DNA of 8,552 nt, from the NCBI GenBank assembly GCA_023301205.1, contig JALZVC010000125.1, positions 1 to 8,552 of the forward strand, read 5' to 3'. A program made the position numbers and the translations under genes. A model generated the notes under the pieces. The model had not been told where the DNA came from, made no database searches, and worked only from the letters and a program-made list of their open reading frames with translations. The stretch is from Flavobacteriaceae bacterium (lineage in GTDB: Bacteria > Bacteroidota > Bacteroidia > Flavobacteriales > Flavobacteriaceae). This document shows positions 1 through 8,131 of this stretch, in pieces (the first letter of the stretch is position 1; each line of letters opens with the position of its first letter).

Positions 1-102
1 GAAGAAATTGTAAATATGGCTGCGGTTGTTGTTGTGGATGCTCAGCAGAAAGATAAAAGAGAAAAAGAAAAAGGAATAGAAGATCGCAAGAAAAAGCCGT
101 AG
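1..102 (+). CDS. maeB: Partial C-terminus, probable NADP-dependent malic enzyme (MaeB)
   Basis: Only the last 33 codons are present, read in frame 1 and ending in TAG at 100-102, followed at once by a second in-frame TAG (103-105). The peptide begins EEIVNMAAVVVVDAQQ and ends in a strongly charged tail rich in Lys, Glu and Arg (residues 17-32). The first half resembles the last helix of the phosphotransacetylase-like domain that closes MaeB-type malic enzymes, in which malate is decarboxylated to pyruvate with NADP reduction. A malic enzyme gene is, as I recall, commonly found just upstream of ruvA in flavobacteria, which supports the call. This is inference from a short fragment plus context: the catalytic malic domain lies outside the window, and another protein with a similar hydrophobic C-terminal helix cannot be excluded. 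Confidence 0.55.
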   Translation, partial: EEIVNMAAVVVVDAQQKDKREKEKGIEDRKKKP

Positions 103-160
103 TAGTATTTTTGAAACTTTAAAAGTTATCAAGAGCGAAATAATTTAATAGTTATAGCTT

Positions 161-183
161 AATTTAAGATTCCTTAAGTTTTT
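161..183 (+). terminator. Weak hairpin plus short T-run, possible terminator of the upstream gene
   Basis: AATTTAAG (161-168) can pair with CTTAAGTT (173-180) around an ATTC loop, giving eight base pairs including one G-U, and the stem runs into TTT at 181-183. It lies about 60 nt after the stop of the upstream gene. The stem has only one G-C pair, so it is weak for an intrinsic terminator. The arms share the CTTAA/TTAAG motif with 158-168, itself a small perfect inverted repeat (CTTAA-T-TTAAG), so alternative folds exist. Confidence 0.3.
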
Positions 184-212
184 GCTAAAAAAAGTAGTTT
201 CTTCTTTTTAGC
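184..212 (+). terminator. Second AT-rich hairpin, possible terminator
   Basis: GCTAAAAA (184-191) is the exact reverse complement of TTTTTAGC (205-212), with a 13-nt loop, and TTTCGATTTT follows. It sits only 3 nt after the hairpin at 161-180, so the two together could end transcription of the upstream gene before the ruvA promoter. Because the arms are A- and T-runs, chance pairing in AT-rich intergenic DNA is a real alternative. The A/T-run symmetry means it could act on either strand, but no convergent gene is visible. Confidence 0.3.
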
Positions 213-272
213 TTTCGATTTTACGCCTTAATTTACCGCTAATCACCCATGGTAAAGCCCAATTAATTATAT

Positions 273-280
273 TATATTTG
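273..280 (+). promoter_or_regulatory. Bacteroidota-type -7 promoter box for ruvA-sprA-gcvH
   Basis: TATATTTG matches the Bacteroidota primary sigma factor -7 consensus TAnnTTTG at every fixed position. The partner element, TTG or TTTG about 17-23 nt upstream, is not clear: the nearest fit is TGG at 250-252, 20 nt away. Transcription would begin near 285-288, leaving a leader of only about 13-16 nt before the ruvA ATG. Position just before the first gene of a tightly packed same-strand cluster favours a real promoter. A second consensus match at 106-113 is less well placed. Confidence 0.5.
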
Positions 281-300
281 GCGTCTTAACAGCGGCGCCA
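279..300. repeat. GC-rich inverted repeat abutting the ruvA start codon
   Basis: TGGCG (279-283) is the exact reverse complement of CGCCA (296-300), and the pairing extends inward by one G-U and one C-G pair, leaving an 8-nt loop (286-293). The right arm contains the palindrome GGCGCC and ends at the base before the ATG. It stands out against its very AT-rich surroundings. The left arm overlaps the end of the -7 box, so an RNA hairpin would form only on transcripts that start further upstream; on DNA it could be an operator-like site. Function is unknown and chance is possible. Confidence 0.35.
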
Positions 301-882
301 ATGATTCACCACCTAAAGGGAAAAATGATTGAGAAAAATCACACAGATGTTGTGGTAGAATGCAATGGTGTGGGCTATTTTGTTAATATTTCATTACATA
401 CTTTTTCTCACCTTCCCGATACCGAAAATGTACTATTGTACACCCATTTACAGGTTAAAGAAGACTCACATTCTTTGTTTGGTTTTTCAACAAAAGTAGA
501 GCGTGAAATTTTTAGATTACTAATCTCAGTTTCTGGTGTGGGGGCGAGTATAGCCAGAACCATGCTTTCTTCGCTAGACCCAAAACAGGTGATGGAGGCT
601 ATTGCCTCAGAAGACGTTACGGTAATCCAATCTGTCAAAGGAATAGGGGCTAAAACGGCCCAACGGGTAATACTAGATTTAAAGGATAAAATTGTTAAAT
701 TGTTTGGAATGGAGGATGTTTCTGCTATTTCAAGCAATACGAATAAAAATGAAGCGTTATCTGCTTTGGAAACCTTAGGTTTTGCTAGGAAAATGGCAGA
801 AAAGGTGTGCGATAAAATTGTAAAGCAACACCCAGAAGCTACCGTAGAAGAGATAATAAAACAAGCTTTAAAAAATTTGTAA
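301..882 (+). CDS. ruvA: Holliday junction ATP-dependent DNA helicase subunit RuvA
   Basis: RuvA is the DNA-binding core of the RuvAB branch-migration machine: RuvA tetramers hold the four-way Holliday junction while RuvB hexamers pump the DNA arms, ahead of RuvC cleavage. At 193 residues the protein is full length for the family. The N-terminal OB-fold domain is about residues 1-63 and contains CNGVGYFV (21-28) and the acidic pin E54-D55 within KEDSHSLFGF, which separates strands at the junction. Two helix-hairpin-helix motifs follow, VSGVG (77-81) and VKGIG (112-116), each binding the DNA backbone. A linker around 134-149 leads to the C-terminal RuvB-contacting domain (about 150-193). The start at 301 is preferred because MIHHLKGK is the usual first strand of the OB fold; the ATG at 325 would remove it. 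No Shine-Dalgarno sequence is seen, as is normal in this phylum. It is the first gene of the probable ruvA-sprA-gcvH unit. Nothing in it appears broken or unusual. Confidence 0.97.
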   Translation: MIHHLKGKMIEKNHTDVVVECNGVGYFVNISLHTFSHLPDTENVLLYTHLQVKEDSHSLFGFSTKVEREIFRLLISVSGVGASIARTMLSSLDPKQVMEAIASEDVTVIQSVKGIGAKTAQRVILDLKDKIVKLFGMEDVSAISSNTNKNEALSALETLGFARKMAEKVCDKIVKQHPEATVEEIIKQALKNL

Positions 883-886
883 CCTT

Positions 887-3800
887 TTGAACACAAAAAA
901 TTACACAACCTCAAATAGCTTCTTTAAGCTGTTATTCGTTTTGATGATATTCCTTGGTGGTACTATTACCGCTCAAGAGGATGAGACTGAAACTGAGGAA
1001 GAAGAAACTCAGTCTGAAGTTACTACTGTTTCAATGGGAAGTATGGAGCTTCCTACACCACCAAGTATAAAAGATCTTTATGTATATGATCCCATAACAG
1101 ATCGTTACATTTATACCCAAACTCTTGGTAGCTTTAATATAACATATCCAATAATTTTAACTCCAGAAGAATATCAAGACCTCATCTTAAAGGAGGAAAT
1201 GAGAAATTATTTTAAGGATAAAATTAAAGCCGCAGATGGTAAAACGGAAGGGTCTGAAGAATTGCAGAAAAACTTATTACCTTCTTTTTATGTAGAATCA
1301 AGTTTTTTTGAATCAATTTTTGGTGGGAATGTTATAGAGGTAATTCCGCAGGGTAGCGTGGAGATGGATCTTGGTTTTCTTTTTACAAAGCAGGATAATC
1401 CAGCTTTTTCTCCTCGTAATAGAAGTAACCTTTCTTTTGATTTTGATCAGCGTATCAGCCTAAGTTTATTGGGTAAAGTAGGGGAGCGTTTACAGGTAAC
1501 CGCTAATTTTGACACACAATCTACTTTTGATTTTCAAAACCAGATAAAGTTAGAGTTTACACCTACAGAAGATGATATCATCCAAAAAATAGAAGTTGGT
1601 AATGTGAGTATGCCACTTAATAGTACCTTGATACAAGGTGCTCAGAGTCTTTTTGGAGTAAAAACACAACTGCAATTTGGTAAAACAACAATTACGGGAG
1701 TGTTTTCAGAACAAAACTCTGATACACGTTCTGTTGTTGCAGAAGGTGGTGCTACCGTTACAGATTATGAATTTTTTGCATCAGAATACGATGAGAACCG
1801 TCATTACTTTTTAGCGCATTTCTTTAGAGATAACTACAATAGGACTTTAGATCAATATCCTTTTATCAATAGTAATGTTCAGATTACTAGGGCAGAAGTA
1901 TGGGTTACAAATAGAACCAATAGAACAGATGATGTACGTAGTATTGTAGCCATACAGGATATAGGAGAGTCTGATATTTCAAATATAGGGCTTGATATTC
2001 CTCCTGGAGGGTTTTTAAACAAGCCAAGAACAGCTTTTCCAGATAACGGGAATAATGATTTTAATCCATTTGGAATTGAAGGAAATGAGATGTCTATTTT
2101 AAACGAATCTATTAGAGATATAGCAACGGTAGATTCTGGTTTTGGGTTGAATGTTAGTGATGGGACAGATTTTGCAACTTTAGAAAGTGCACGTAGATTA
2201 CAGCCTAACGAATATAAGTTAGATACGCAATTAGGGTATCTCTCTTTAAACCAACGATTAAATAATGACGAAGTACTTGGGGTGGCATTTCAATATACAG
2301 TAAACGGTCAAGTTTTTCAGGTAGGAGAGTTTAGTACAGATGGTGTTGATGCAAGTGGTGGTCAAGTTATAGGGAATAATGATCCTGACAATCCAGATGA
2401 TTTGCCCGAGGCTGCTATCCAGCAAAGCCTTGTAGTTAAGATGTTAAAGAGTAATATTACTAATGTCAATGAGCCTGTTTGGGACCTGATGATGAAAAAT
2501 ATTTATTCGCTCGGTGCTTTACAATTAGAACAGGAAGATTTTATCTTAAACGTTTTATATACAAATCCCTCACCTGTTAATTTTATTACTACAGCAGACC
2601 CTTTAGAACCACTTCCTGACGATGTGGAAAATACAACCTTATTAAGAGTTTTCAATTTAGACCGACTAAATATTAATAACGATCCAGTACAAGGTGGAGA
2701 TGGATTCTTTGATTTCTTCCCAGGCATTACAGTAGATCAACAAAATGGTCGCATTATTTTTACAACTGTAGAGCCTTTTGGAGAATTTCTTTTTAATAAA
2801 CTAGATGATGGTACGGGTTCTGCGCAATTTGACATTCCGTCCACATATAATGCCAACCAAGACCAATACGTTTATAGATCGCTCTACCGTACTACAAAAA
2901 TACAAGCGCAGCAGGAAGACAGTGATAAAGATCTGTTCCAGATTAAGGGTAGGTACAAATCTACAGGGTCAGATGGTATTGCAATAGGGGCTTTTAATAT
3001 ACCACAAGGATCTGTAACTGTAACTGCAGGTGGTCGTACACTGGTTGAAGGTGTAGATTATACGGTAAATTATCAGCTTGGGAGGGTGCAGATTATTGAT
3101 CCAGCACTACAAGCGTCAAATACGCCTATTAATATTAGCGTTGAGAATAATACATTATTTGGACAACAGACCAAGCGATTTACAGGTTTAAATGTGGAGC
3201 ATAAGTTTAATGAAAACTTTTTAATAGGCGGAACGTATTTAAATTTAAATGAACGTCCGCTTACTCAAAAATCTAATTTTAACAGTGAACCAATTAATAA
3301 TACGGTTTACGGTTTAAATGCTGCCTACTCAACAGAGGTCCCTTTTTTAACACGTCTTGTAAATAGATTACCAAATATAGATACAGATGTTGAGTCTAAT
3401 GTATCAGTACGTGGCGAGTTTGCTTATTTGTCGCCTGGAGCACCTAACGTATCAGATTTTGATGGTAGGACAACCGCTTATGTAGATGATTTTGAAGCTT
3501 CTCAAACAGGTGTAGATGTTAGCGCTCCTTTATCGTGGTTTTTATCTAGTGCTCCTATAGGTTTTGGTGGAGAAATAGCGACTGGACTGTTAGAAACCAA
3601 TTTTAGACGTGCTAAAATAAACTGGTATACTATTGATCCTGTTTTTTATAGTAGTGGAAGACCAGACGGAATAAGTGATGAAGACCTTTCTTCGCCCTTT
3701 ACACGAAGGGTTTTTAGGGACGAAATTTTCCCTAATCAAGACATTGTTCAAGGACAAACTCAAGCATTATTTACTTTAGACTTAAATTACTTTCCAAGTG

Positions 3801-6800
3801 AAAGAGGAGAATACAATTATAATCCAGCCGCGTCCCCAGATGCTAATGGTGATTTAAATGTGTTGCCTAATCCTACAAATAATTTTGGAGGTATAATGCG
3901 ACAATTGACTACTACAGATTTTGAACGTACTAATGTAGAGTTTATTGAATTCTGGGTAATGAATCCTTTTATTTATGATGAGAATGCCACAAATCCGGGT
4001 GGAACACTACGCTTTAACTTAGGTAACGTTTCCGAAGATGTCTTAAAGGATGGCCGTAAACAGTATGAAAATGGATTACCTACAGAAGCAGGAAGCACCG
4101 CAGGGACAATTGAGGTGCCTTATGGTAAAGTGCCAGCGAACCAAGCATTAATTTACACATTTGATAGCACAGGTGATGCACGTACTGCACAAGATATTGG
4201 ATATGATGGTTTTAATGATGACGAAGAAATGGCAAATTTTGGAGAATTTGGTCAAGATCCTGCCCGAGATAACTACCAGTTCTTTTTACAAACAGAAGGG
4301 TCTATTAGAGATCGCTATAGGTCTTTTAATGGAACTGAAGGGAATTCTCCAGAAACTGTTACCAGTACAAATAGAGGAAGTACAGCACAGCCTGATGTGG
4401 AAGATGTAAACCGCGATAGGACAACCAATACAGTAGAGAGCTACTTTGAATATGAAGTCCCGTTTACGCCTGAAACGATGAGTGCAGTAACTAACGAATT
4501 TATAACAGATTTTAGAGAAATTGAAGTAACTACTCCAGATGGTGATGACTTAACAACACAATGGGTTCAATTTAGAGTGCCTGTTAGTGAAGGAACATCA
4601 ATAAACGGTATTTCAGATTTTAGATCTATCCGTTTTATGCGTATGTTTTTGGCAGATTTTGAACAGCCAACAACACTTCGATTTGGGACGCTAGAGTTAG
4701 TGCGAGGTGATTATAGAAGATTTCTAGAGACATTAGATTTTGCTACTGGGGAAGACCCTAATCTTGATGATACTGTTTTTGAGGTAGAAGCCGTAAATAT
4801 TGAAGCAAATGATAATAGAATTCCTATTCCTTATCGTTTACCTCCGGGAGTAATACGTGAACAAATAAACAACAATAACAGTATTATTAGGCAAAATGAA
4901 CAATCCCTTGCGATGCGTACCATTGGTTTAGAGCCTAATGATGGTCGTGCTGCGTTCAAGAATTTTAACATAGACATGCGCCAGTATAAAAATCTTGAAA
5001 TGTTTCTGCATGCAGAATCATTAGAAGAAGAGGTGCCATTGGCAGATGGAGAGATGGTTGCTTTTGTGAGATTAGGTAATGATCTTTCGCAAAACTTCTA
5101 TGAAATTCAAATTCCATTAAATCCTACACAATTTAACACGGAAGACCCTGAAGAAATATGGCCAGAAGCAAATAGATTAGATTTGCGATTAAGCCTTTTA
5201 CAACGTCTTAAAAGTATGGTTTTAGATGCGGCTACACCTTTACCGCCTGGATCTACAGAAGAAGACGGTATTGTTTTTATCAACGAGTCTGAACTTTCTG
5301 AAGACGGCGCTGCGGGTGAGAATGAGTTACGTATAGGTATTAAAGGAAATCCTAGTTTCGGAAATGTTAGAGTTATTATGCTAGGGCTGCGTAATTCTAG
5401 TGATCAGGATATATCTGGAGAGGTATGGTTTAATGAATTACGTCTTTCCGAATTAGAAAATCAAGGCGGTTGGGCTGCAGTTGCGAGTTTAGATGCTAAT
5501 CTAGCAGATTTCGCAAACGTTTCTGCAACTGCTAATAAACAGACCATAGGTTTTGGGTCTGTAGATCAAAATCCTAATGAACGAAGTAGAGAGGATGCTG
5601 AAGGGTATGATTTTGTAACCAACCTTAACTTAGGCCAAATATTGCCTGAAAAATGGGGTGTTCAATTGCCATTTAATTATGGAAGATCTGTACAAAGAAT
5701 TACCCCACAATTTGACCCCGAATTTCAAGATATAGAATTAGATACGCGACTAGATAATACAGAAGACCCCGAAGAGCGTGATCGTATATTACAACAATCT
5801 ATAGATTTTACAAAAAGGCAGAGTGTCAACTTAATTGGAGTGCGTAAAGAACGAACAGGTGATGCAGCCCCTAAGATTTATGATATAGAGAATGTGACAC
5901 TATCGGGTTCTTATAACCAGTTAGACCATAATGATTTTCAAATAGAAGAAGCGTTTGAGCAGGTAGTTCAAGCGGGCGGAACCTATAACTACAACTTTAC
6001 AGCAAAACCCCTAGAGCCATTTAAAAAGAATGACTCACTGTTTACATCAAAGTATTTAAAGTTTTTAAAAGATGTTAATATAAACTACTTACCTTCAAGT
6101 ATTAATTTTGGTTCAAATATTACACGTAAGTTTAATAGGCAAAAGTTTAGAGTGGTAAACCCAGCAGAAGGTAGCTTACCTACACCTACGTTATTTCAAC
6201 GCAATTATTTATTTGACTGGAATTATGGAGTAAACTGGAATTTAACAAATTCGTTGCGTTTTAACTTTACGTCAGCAAATAATAGAATTGTCACCAATTT
6301 TATAGATGACGAGGGCATTGTAAACAATGAAGTTGGAGTGTGGGATGAGTTTTTTGACGTTGGAGATCCCAACTTGCATCAACAGCAATTAGAACTTAAC
6401 TATGATCTTCCATTTGATAAAATTCCTTTCTTGAATTTTATACGCTCTACCTATAGTTATACTGGAACCTTCCAGTGGCAAGATGGTAGTGATTTATTTA
6501 ATAGCATAGATATTACTTTGCAAGATGGAACAACAGATAACTTCAATCTTGGTAATTCTGTGCAAAATTCGAGTGCGCATAGAATCAACTCTAATCTTGA
6601 TTTTACCAGGTTGTATCGCGATATTGGCCTCACAAAGAAAAGAGCAACAACTGCCAGAAACAATAGAAACAGTAGAGATGGTAAAAATGAAACACTTAGT
6701 AAAGATGGAAACTCCTTGTCATCTGCCAGGGAAGATCGAGGGGCTGATCAAAACGGAGGAGAAGGCGGATTAACATCAGGAGATAAGGCTAAAAACACAC

Positions 6801-8131
6801 TTATTGGTTTTGTTACAATGATAAAAAAAATACAACTTAATTATACTCAAAATGAAGGTACGTTTCTTCCAGGCTATACGCCTTCAGTTGGTTTTCTAGG
6901 TACCGTAAGACCCACCACAGGTTTTACTTTTGGTAGCCAGCGTGATGTACGTGAGTTAGCGGCAAGAAGAGGTTGGTTAACATTGTATCCAGAATTTAAT
7001 GAACAGTATACTGAGACAGATACAAGGCAATTAGATATTCAGGCAAACCTAGAGCCGTTTGAAGATTTAAAGATTGATTTAAATGCAAGTAGAACCCTTT
7101 CAGAAAATTATTTCGAGAATTATATTGTGCGCGATGGGTTGTACAATTCGCTTACACCTACCACCTTTGGAAATTTTAATATTTCAACATTTTTATTAAA
7201 AACTTCATTTGGTAGAAGTAATGAAAATGAGTCTGCAGCATTTAGTGAGTTTAGAGAAAATAGATTAGCAGTAGCAAATAGACTTGCAACAGACTTTTTT
7301 GGCACAACAGATTTTGAAACAGACGAGGATGGATTTCCTGTAGGTTTTGGAAAAACAAGTCAAGATGTGTTATTGCCTGCTTTTTTATCAGCGTATAAAG
7401 GTAGCGATGTAGATAATGAGGAGACCGGTTTTTTAAGGGGGGTGCCATTACCTAATTGGGATCTTAAGTACACTGGCTTAATGAAAATTGATTGGTTTAA
7501 GAAGAATTTTAAACGATTCTCCGTACAGCATGGATATCGCGCGAGTTATACGGTAAATCAATTTCAAACAAATCTAGATTTTAATCGTGCAGACCCAACA
7601 GAGACAGACCAAGCAGGTAACATTAAAAGCGAGGTGTTCTTGACAAATGTTAATTTAACAGAACAATTTTCACCTTTAATTAGAGTTGATTTTGAGATGA
7701 AGAATTCTGTGAAAATACTTGCAGAAGTAAGAAAAGATAGAGCTTTAGGATTAAGTTTTGCTAATAGTTTATTAACAGAAATTAATGGAACTGAATATAC
7801 ATTAGGGTTAGGGTATCGCATTAAGGATTTGCGTATTCCAACTAATTTTGGCGGTAAGAAAACGATTTTAAAAAGTGATTTAAACTTTAAATTAGATGGT
7901 TCTAGAAGAAATAATATAACAATTATTAGAAACTTAGATCTTAATAATAATCTAATTACAGCAGGACAAACTATATATGGACTTCAGTTTACTGCAGATT
8001 ATTCTATATCTAAAAACCTAACAGTTTTGTTTTACTATGATCATACGTTCTCTGAGACTGCAATTTCAACTGCATTCCCTCAGACAACAATTAGAAGTGG
8101 ATTCACACTTCGTTATAATTTCGGAAATTAA
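887..8131 (+). CDS. sprA: SprA (Sov), giant outer-membrane translocon of the type IX secretion system
   Basis: SprA (Sov in Porphyromonas) is the outer-membrane pore of the T9SS; the Flavobacterium johnsoniae structure shows a 36-strand single-chain barrel, with PorV and a plug protein as partners. It exports folded proteins with T9SS C-terminal signals and is needed for gliding through secretion of SprB-type adhesins. Here 2414 residues match the family size (about 2400-2500). A signal peptide is visible: K4 and K14, hydrophobic core about 15-25, likely cleavage TITA|Q at 29/30. An acidic run follows (30-44). Recognisable family blocks include RNRSNLSF (177-184), NFDTQSTFDF (207-216), YVDDFEAS (865-872), FWVMNPF (1022-1028), PPGVIRE (1319-1325) with NEQSL (1337-1341), WFNELRL (1514-1520) with GGW (1527-1529), and ALGLSFAN (2286-2293). 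The protein ends in an amphipathic strand with aromatics, RYNFGN, typical of a closing barrel strand. A charged low-complexity stretch lies at 1917-1970. I saw no cysteine. The start is TTG, 4 nt after the ruvA stop: an in-frame stop at 869-871 limits extension upstream, and the first ATG (944, M20) would destroy the signal peptide. The frame is intact throughout. Confidence 0.96.
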   Translation: MNTKNYTTSNSFFKLLFVLMIFLGGTITAQEDETETEEEETQSEVTTVSMGSMELPTPPSIKDLYVYDPITDRYIYTQTLGSFNITYPIILTPEEYQDLILKEEMRNYFKDKIKAADGKTEGSEELQKNLLPSFYVESSFFESIFGGNVIEVIPQGSVEMDLGFLFTKQDNPAFSPRNRSNLSFDFDQRISLSLLGKVGERLQVTANFDTQSTFDFQNQIKLEFTPTEDDIIQKIEVGNVSMPLNSTLIQGAQSLFGVKTQLQFGKTTITGVFSEQNSDTRSVVAEGGATVTDYEFFASEYDENRHYFLAHFFRDNYNRTLDQYPFINSNVQITRAEVWVTNRTNRTDDVRSIVAIQDIGESDISNIGLDIPPGGFLNKPRTAFPDNGNNDFNPFGIEGNEMSILNESIRDIATVDSGFGLNVSDGTDFATLESARRLQPNEYKLDTQLGYLSLNQRLNNDEVLGVAFQYTVNGQVFQVGEFSTDGVDASGGQVIGNNDPDNPDDLPEAAIQQSLVVKMLKSNITNVNEPVWDLMMKNIYSLGALQLEQEDFILNVLYTNPSPVNFITTADPLEPLPDDVENTTLLRVFNLDRLNINNDPVQGGDGFFDFFPGITVDQQNGRIIFTTVEPFGEFLFNKLDDGTGSAQFDIPSTYNANQDQYVYRSLYRTTKIQAQQEDSDKDLFQIKGRYKSTGSDGIAIGAFNIPQGSVTVTAGGRTLVEGVDYTVNYQLGRVQIIDPALQASNTPINISVENNTLFGQQTKRFTGLNVEHKFNENFLIGGTYLNLNERPLTQKSNFNSEPINNTVYGLNAAYSTEVPFLTRLVNRLPNIDTDVESNVSVRGEFAYLSPGAPNVSDFDGRTTAYVDDFEASQTGVDVSAPLSWFLSSAPIGFGGEIATGLLETNFRRAKINWYTIDPVFYSSGRPDGISDEDLSSPFTRRVFRDEIFPNQDIVQGQTQALFTLDLNYFPSERGEYNYNPAASPDANGDLNVLPNPTNNFGGIMRQLTTTDFERTNVEFIEFWVMNPFIYDENATNPGGTLRFNLGNVSEDVLKDGRKQYENGLPTEAGSTAGTIEVPYGKVPANQALIYTFDSTGDARTAQDIGYDGFNDDEEMANFGEFGQDPARDNYQFFLQTEGSIRDRYRSFNGTEGNSPETVTSTNRGSTAQPDVEDVNRDRTTNTVESYFEYEVPFTPETMSAVTNEFITDFREIEVTTPDGDDLTTQWVQFRVPVSEGTSINGISDFRSIRFMRMFLADFEQPTTLRFGTLELVRGDYRRFLETLDFATGEDPNLDDTVFEVEAVNIEANDNRIPIPYRLPPGVIREQINNNNSIIRQNEQSLAMRTIGLEPNDGRAAFKNFNIDMRQYKNLEMFLHAESLEEEVPLADGEMVAFVRLGNDLSQNFYEIQIPLNPTQFNTEDPEEIWPEANRLDLRLSLLQRLKSMVLDAATPLPPGSTEEDGIVFINESELSEDGAAGENELRIGIKGNPSFGNVRVIMLGLRNSSDQDISGEVWFNELRLSELENQGGWAAVASLDANLADFANVSATANKQTIGFGSVDQNPNERSREDAEGYDFVTNLNLGQILPEKWGVQLPFNYGRSVQRITPQFDPEFQDIELDTRLDNTEDPEERDRILQQSIDFTKRQSVNLIGVRKERTGDAAPKIYDIENVTLSGSYNQLDHNDFQIEEAFEQVVQAGGTYNYNFTAKPLEPFKKNDSLFTSKYLKFLKDVNINYLPSSINFGSNITRKFNRQKFRVVNPAEGSLPTPTLFQRNYLFDWNYGVNWNLTNSLRFNFTSANNRIVTNFIDDEGIVNNEVGVWDEFFDVGDPNLHQQQLELNYDLPFDKIPFLNFIRSTYSYTGTFQWQDGSDLFNSIDITLQDGTTDNFNLGNSVQNSSAHRINSNLDFTRLYRDIGLTKKRATTARNNRNSRDGKNETLSKDGNSLSSAREDRGADQNGGEGGLTSGDKAKNTLIGFVTMIKKIQLNYTQNEGTFLPGYTPSVGFLGTVRPTTGFTFGSQRDVRELAARRGWLTLYPEFNEQYTETDTRQLDIQANLEPFEDLKIDLNASRTLSENYFENYIVRDGLYNSLTPTTFGNFNISTFLLKTSFGRSNENESAAFSEFRENRLAVANRLATDFFGTTDFETDEDGFPVGFGKTSQDVLLPAFLSAYKGSDVDNEETGFLRGVPLPNWDLKYTGLMKIDWFKKNFKRFSVQHGYRASYTVNQFQTNLDFNRADPTETDQAGNIKSEVFLTNVNLTEQFSPLIRVDFEMKNSVKILAEVRKDRALGLSFANSLLTEINGTEYTLGLGYRIKDLRIPTNFGGKKTILKSDLNFKLDGSRRNNITIIRNLDLNNNLITAGQTIYGLQFTADYSISKNLTVLFYYDHTFSETAISTAFPQTTIRSGFTLRYNFGN

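Noticed and set aside
106..113. TATTTTTG, a second match to the TAnnTTTG -7 box
   Set aside because: It sits right after the upstream stop codon, has no TTG-like partner 17-23 nt before it, and would make a leader of about 180 nt running through both hairpins. A chance match in AT-rich DNA is more likely.
408..914. 168-codon open frame on the minus strand, opposite ruvA
   Set aside because: It lies almost wholly antisense to a clear full-length ruvA, its product resembles no family I know, and its Ser/Thr/Ile/Leu-rich make-up is what the reverse strand of this gene would give.
4161..4409. 82-codon plus-strand frame inside sprA (similar small frames at 2805-2987 and 6525-6773)
   Set aside because: These are out-of-frame shadows of sprA with no start signal, family motif or room for independent expression.
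7120..7821. Three short minus-strand frames opposite the 3' part of sprA (others at 2503-2727 and 6457-6663)
   Set aside because: All are 61-85 codons, fully antisense to the conserved barrel coding region, and show no recognisable motif or promoter.
8116..8123. TAATTTCG, near match to a -7 box just before gcvH
   Set aside because: It has one mismatch in the TTTG part, no upstream partner, and falls in the coding end of sprA; the 25-nt gap suits co-transcription.
887..8131. Possibility that the very large gene is a novel toxin, adhesin or new secretion system
   Set aside because: Size, signal peptide, the ordered conserved blocks and the ruvA/gcvH neighbours all fit the known T9SS translocon SprA.
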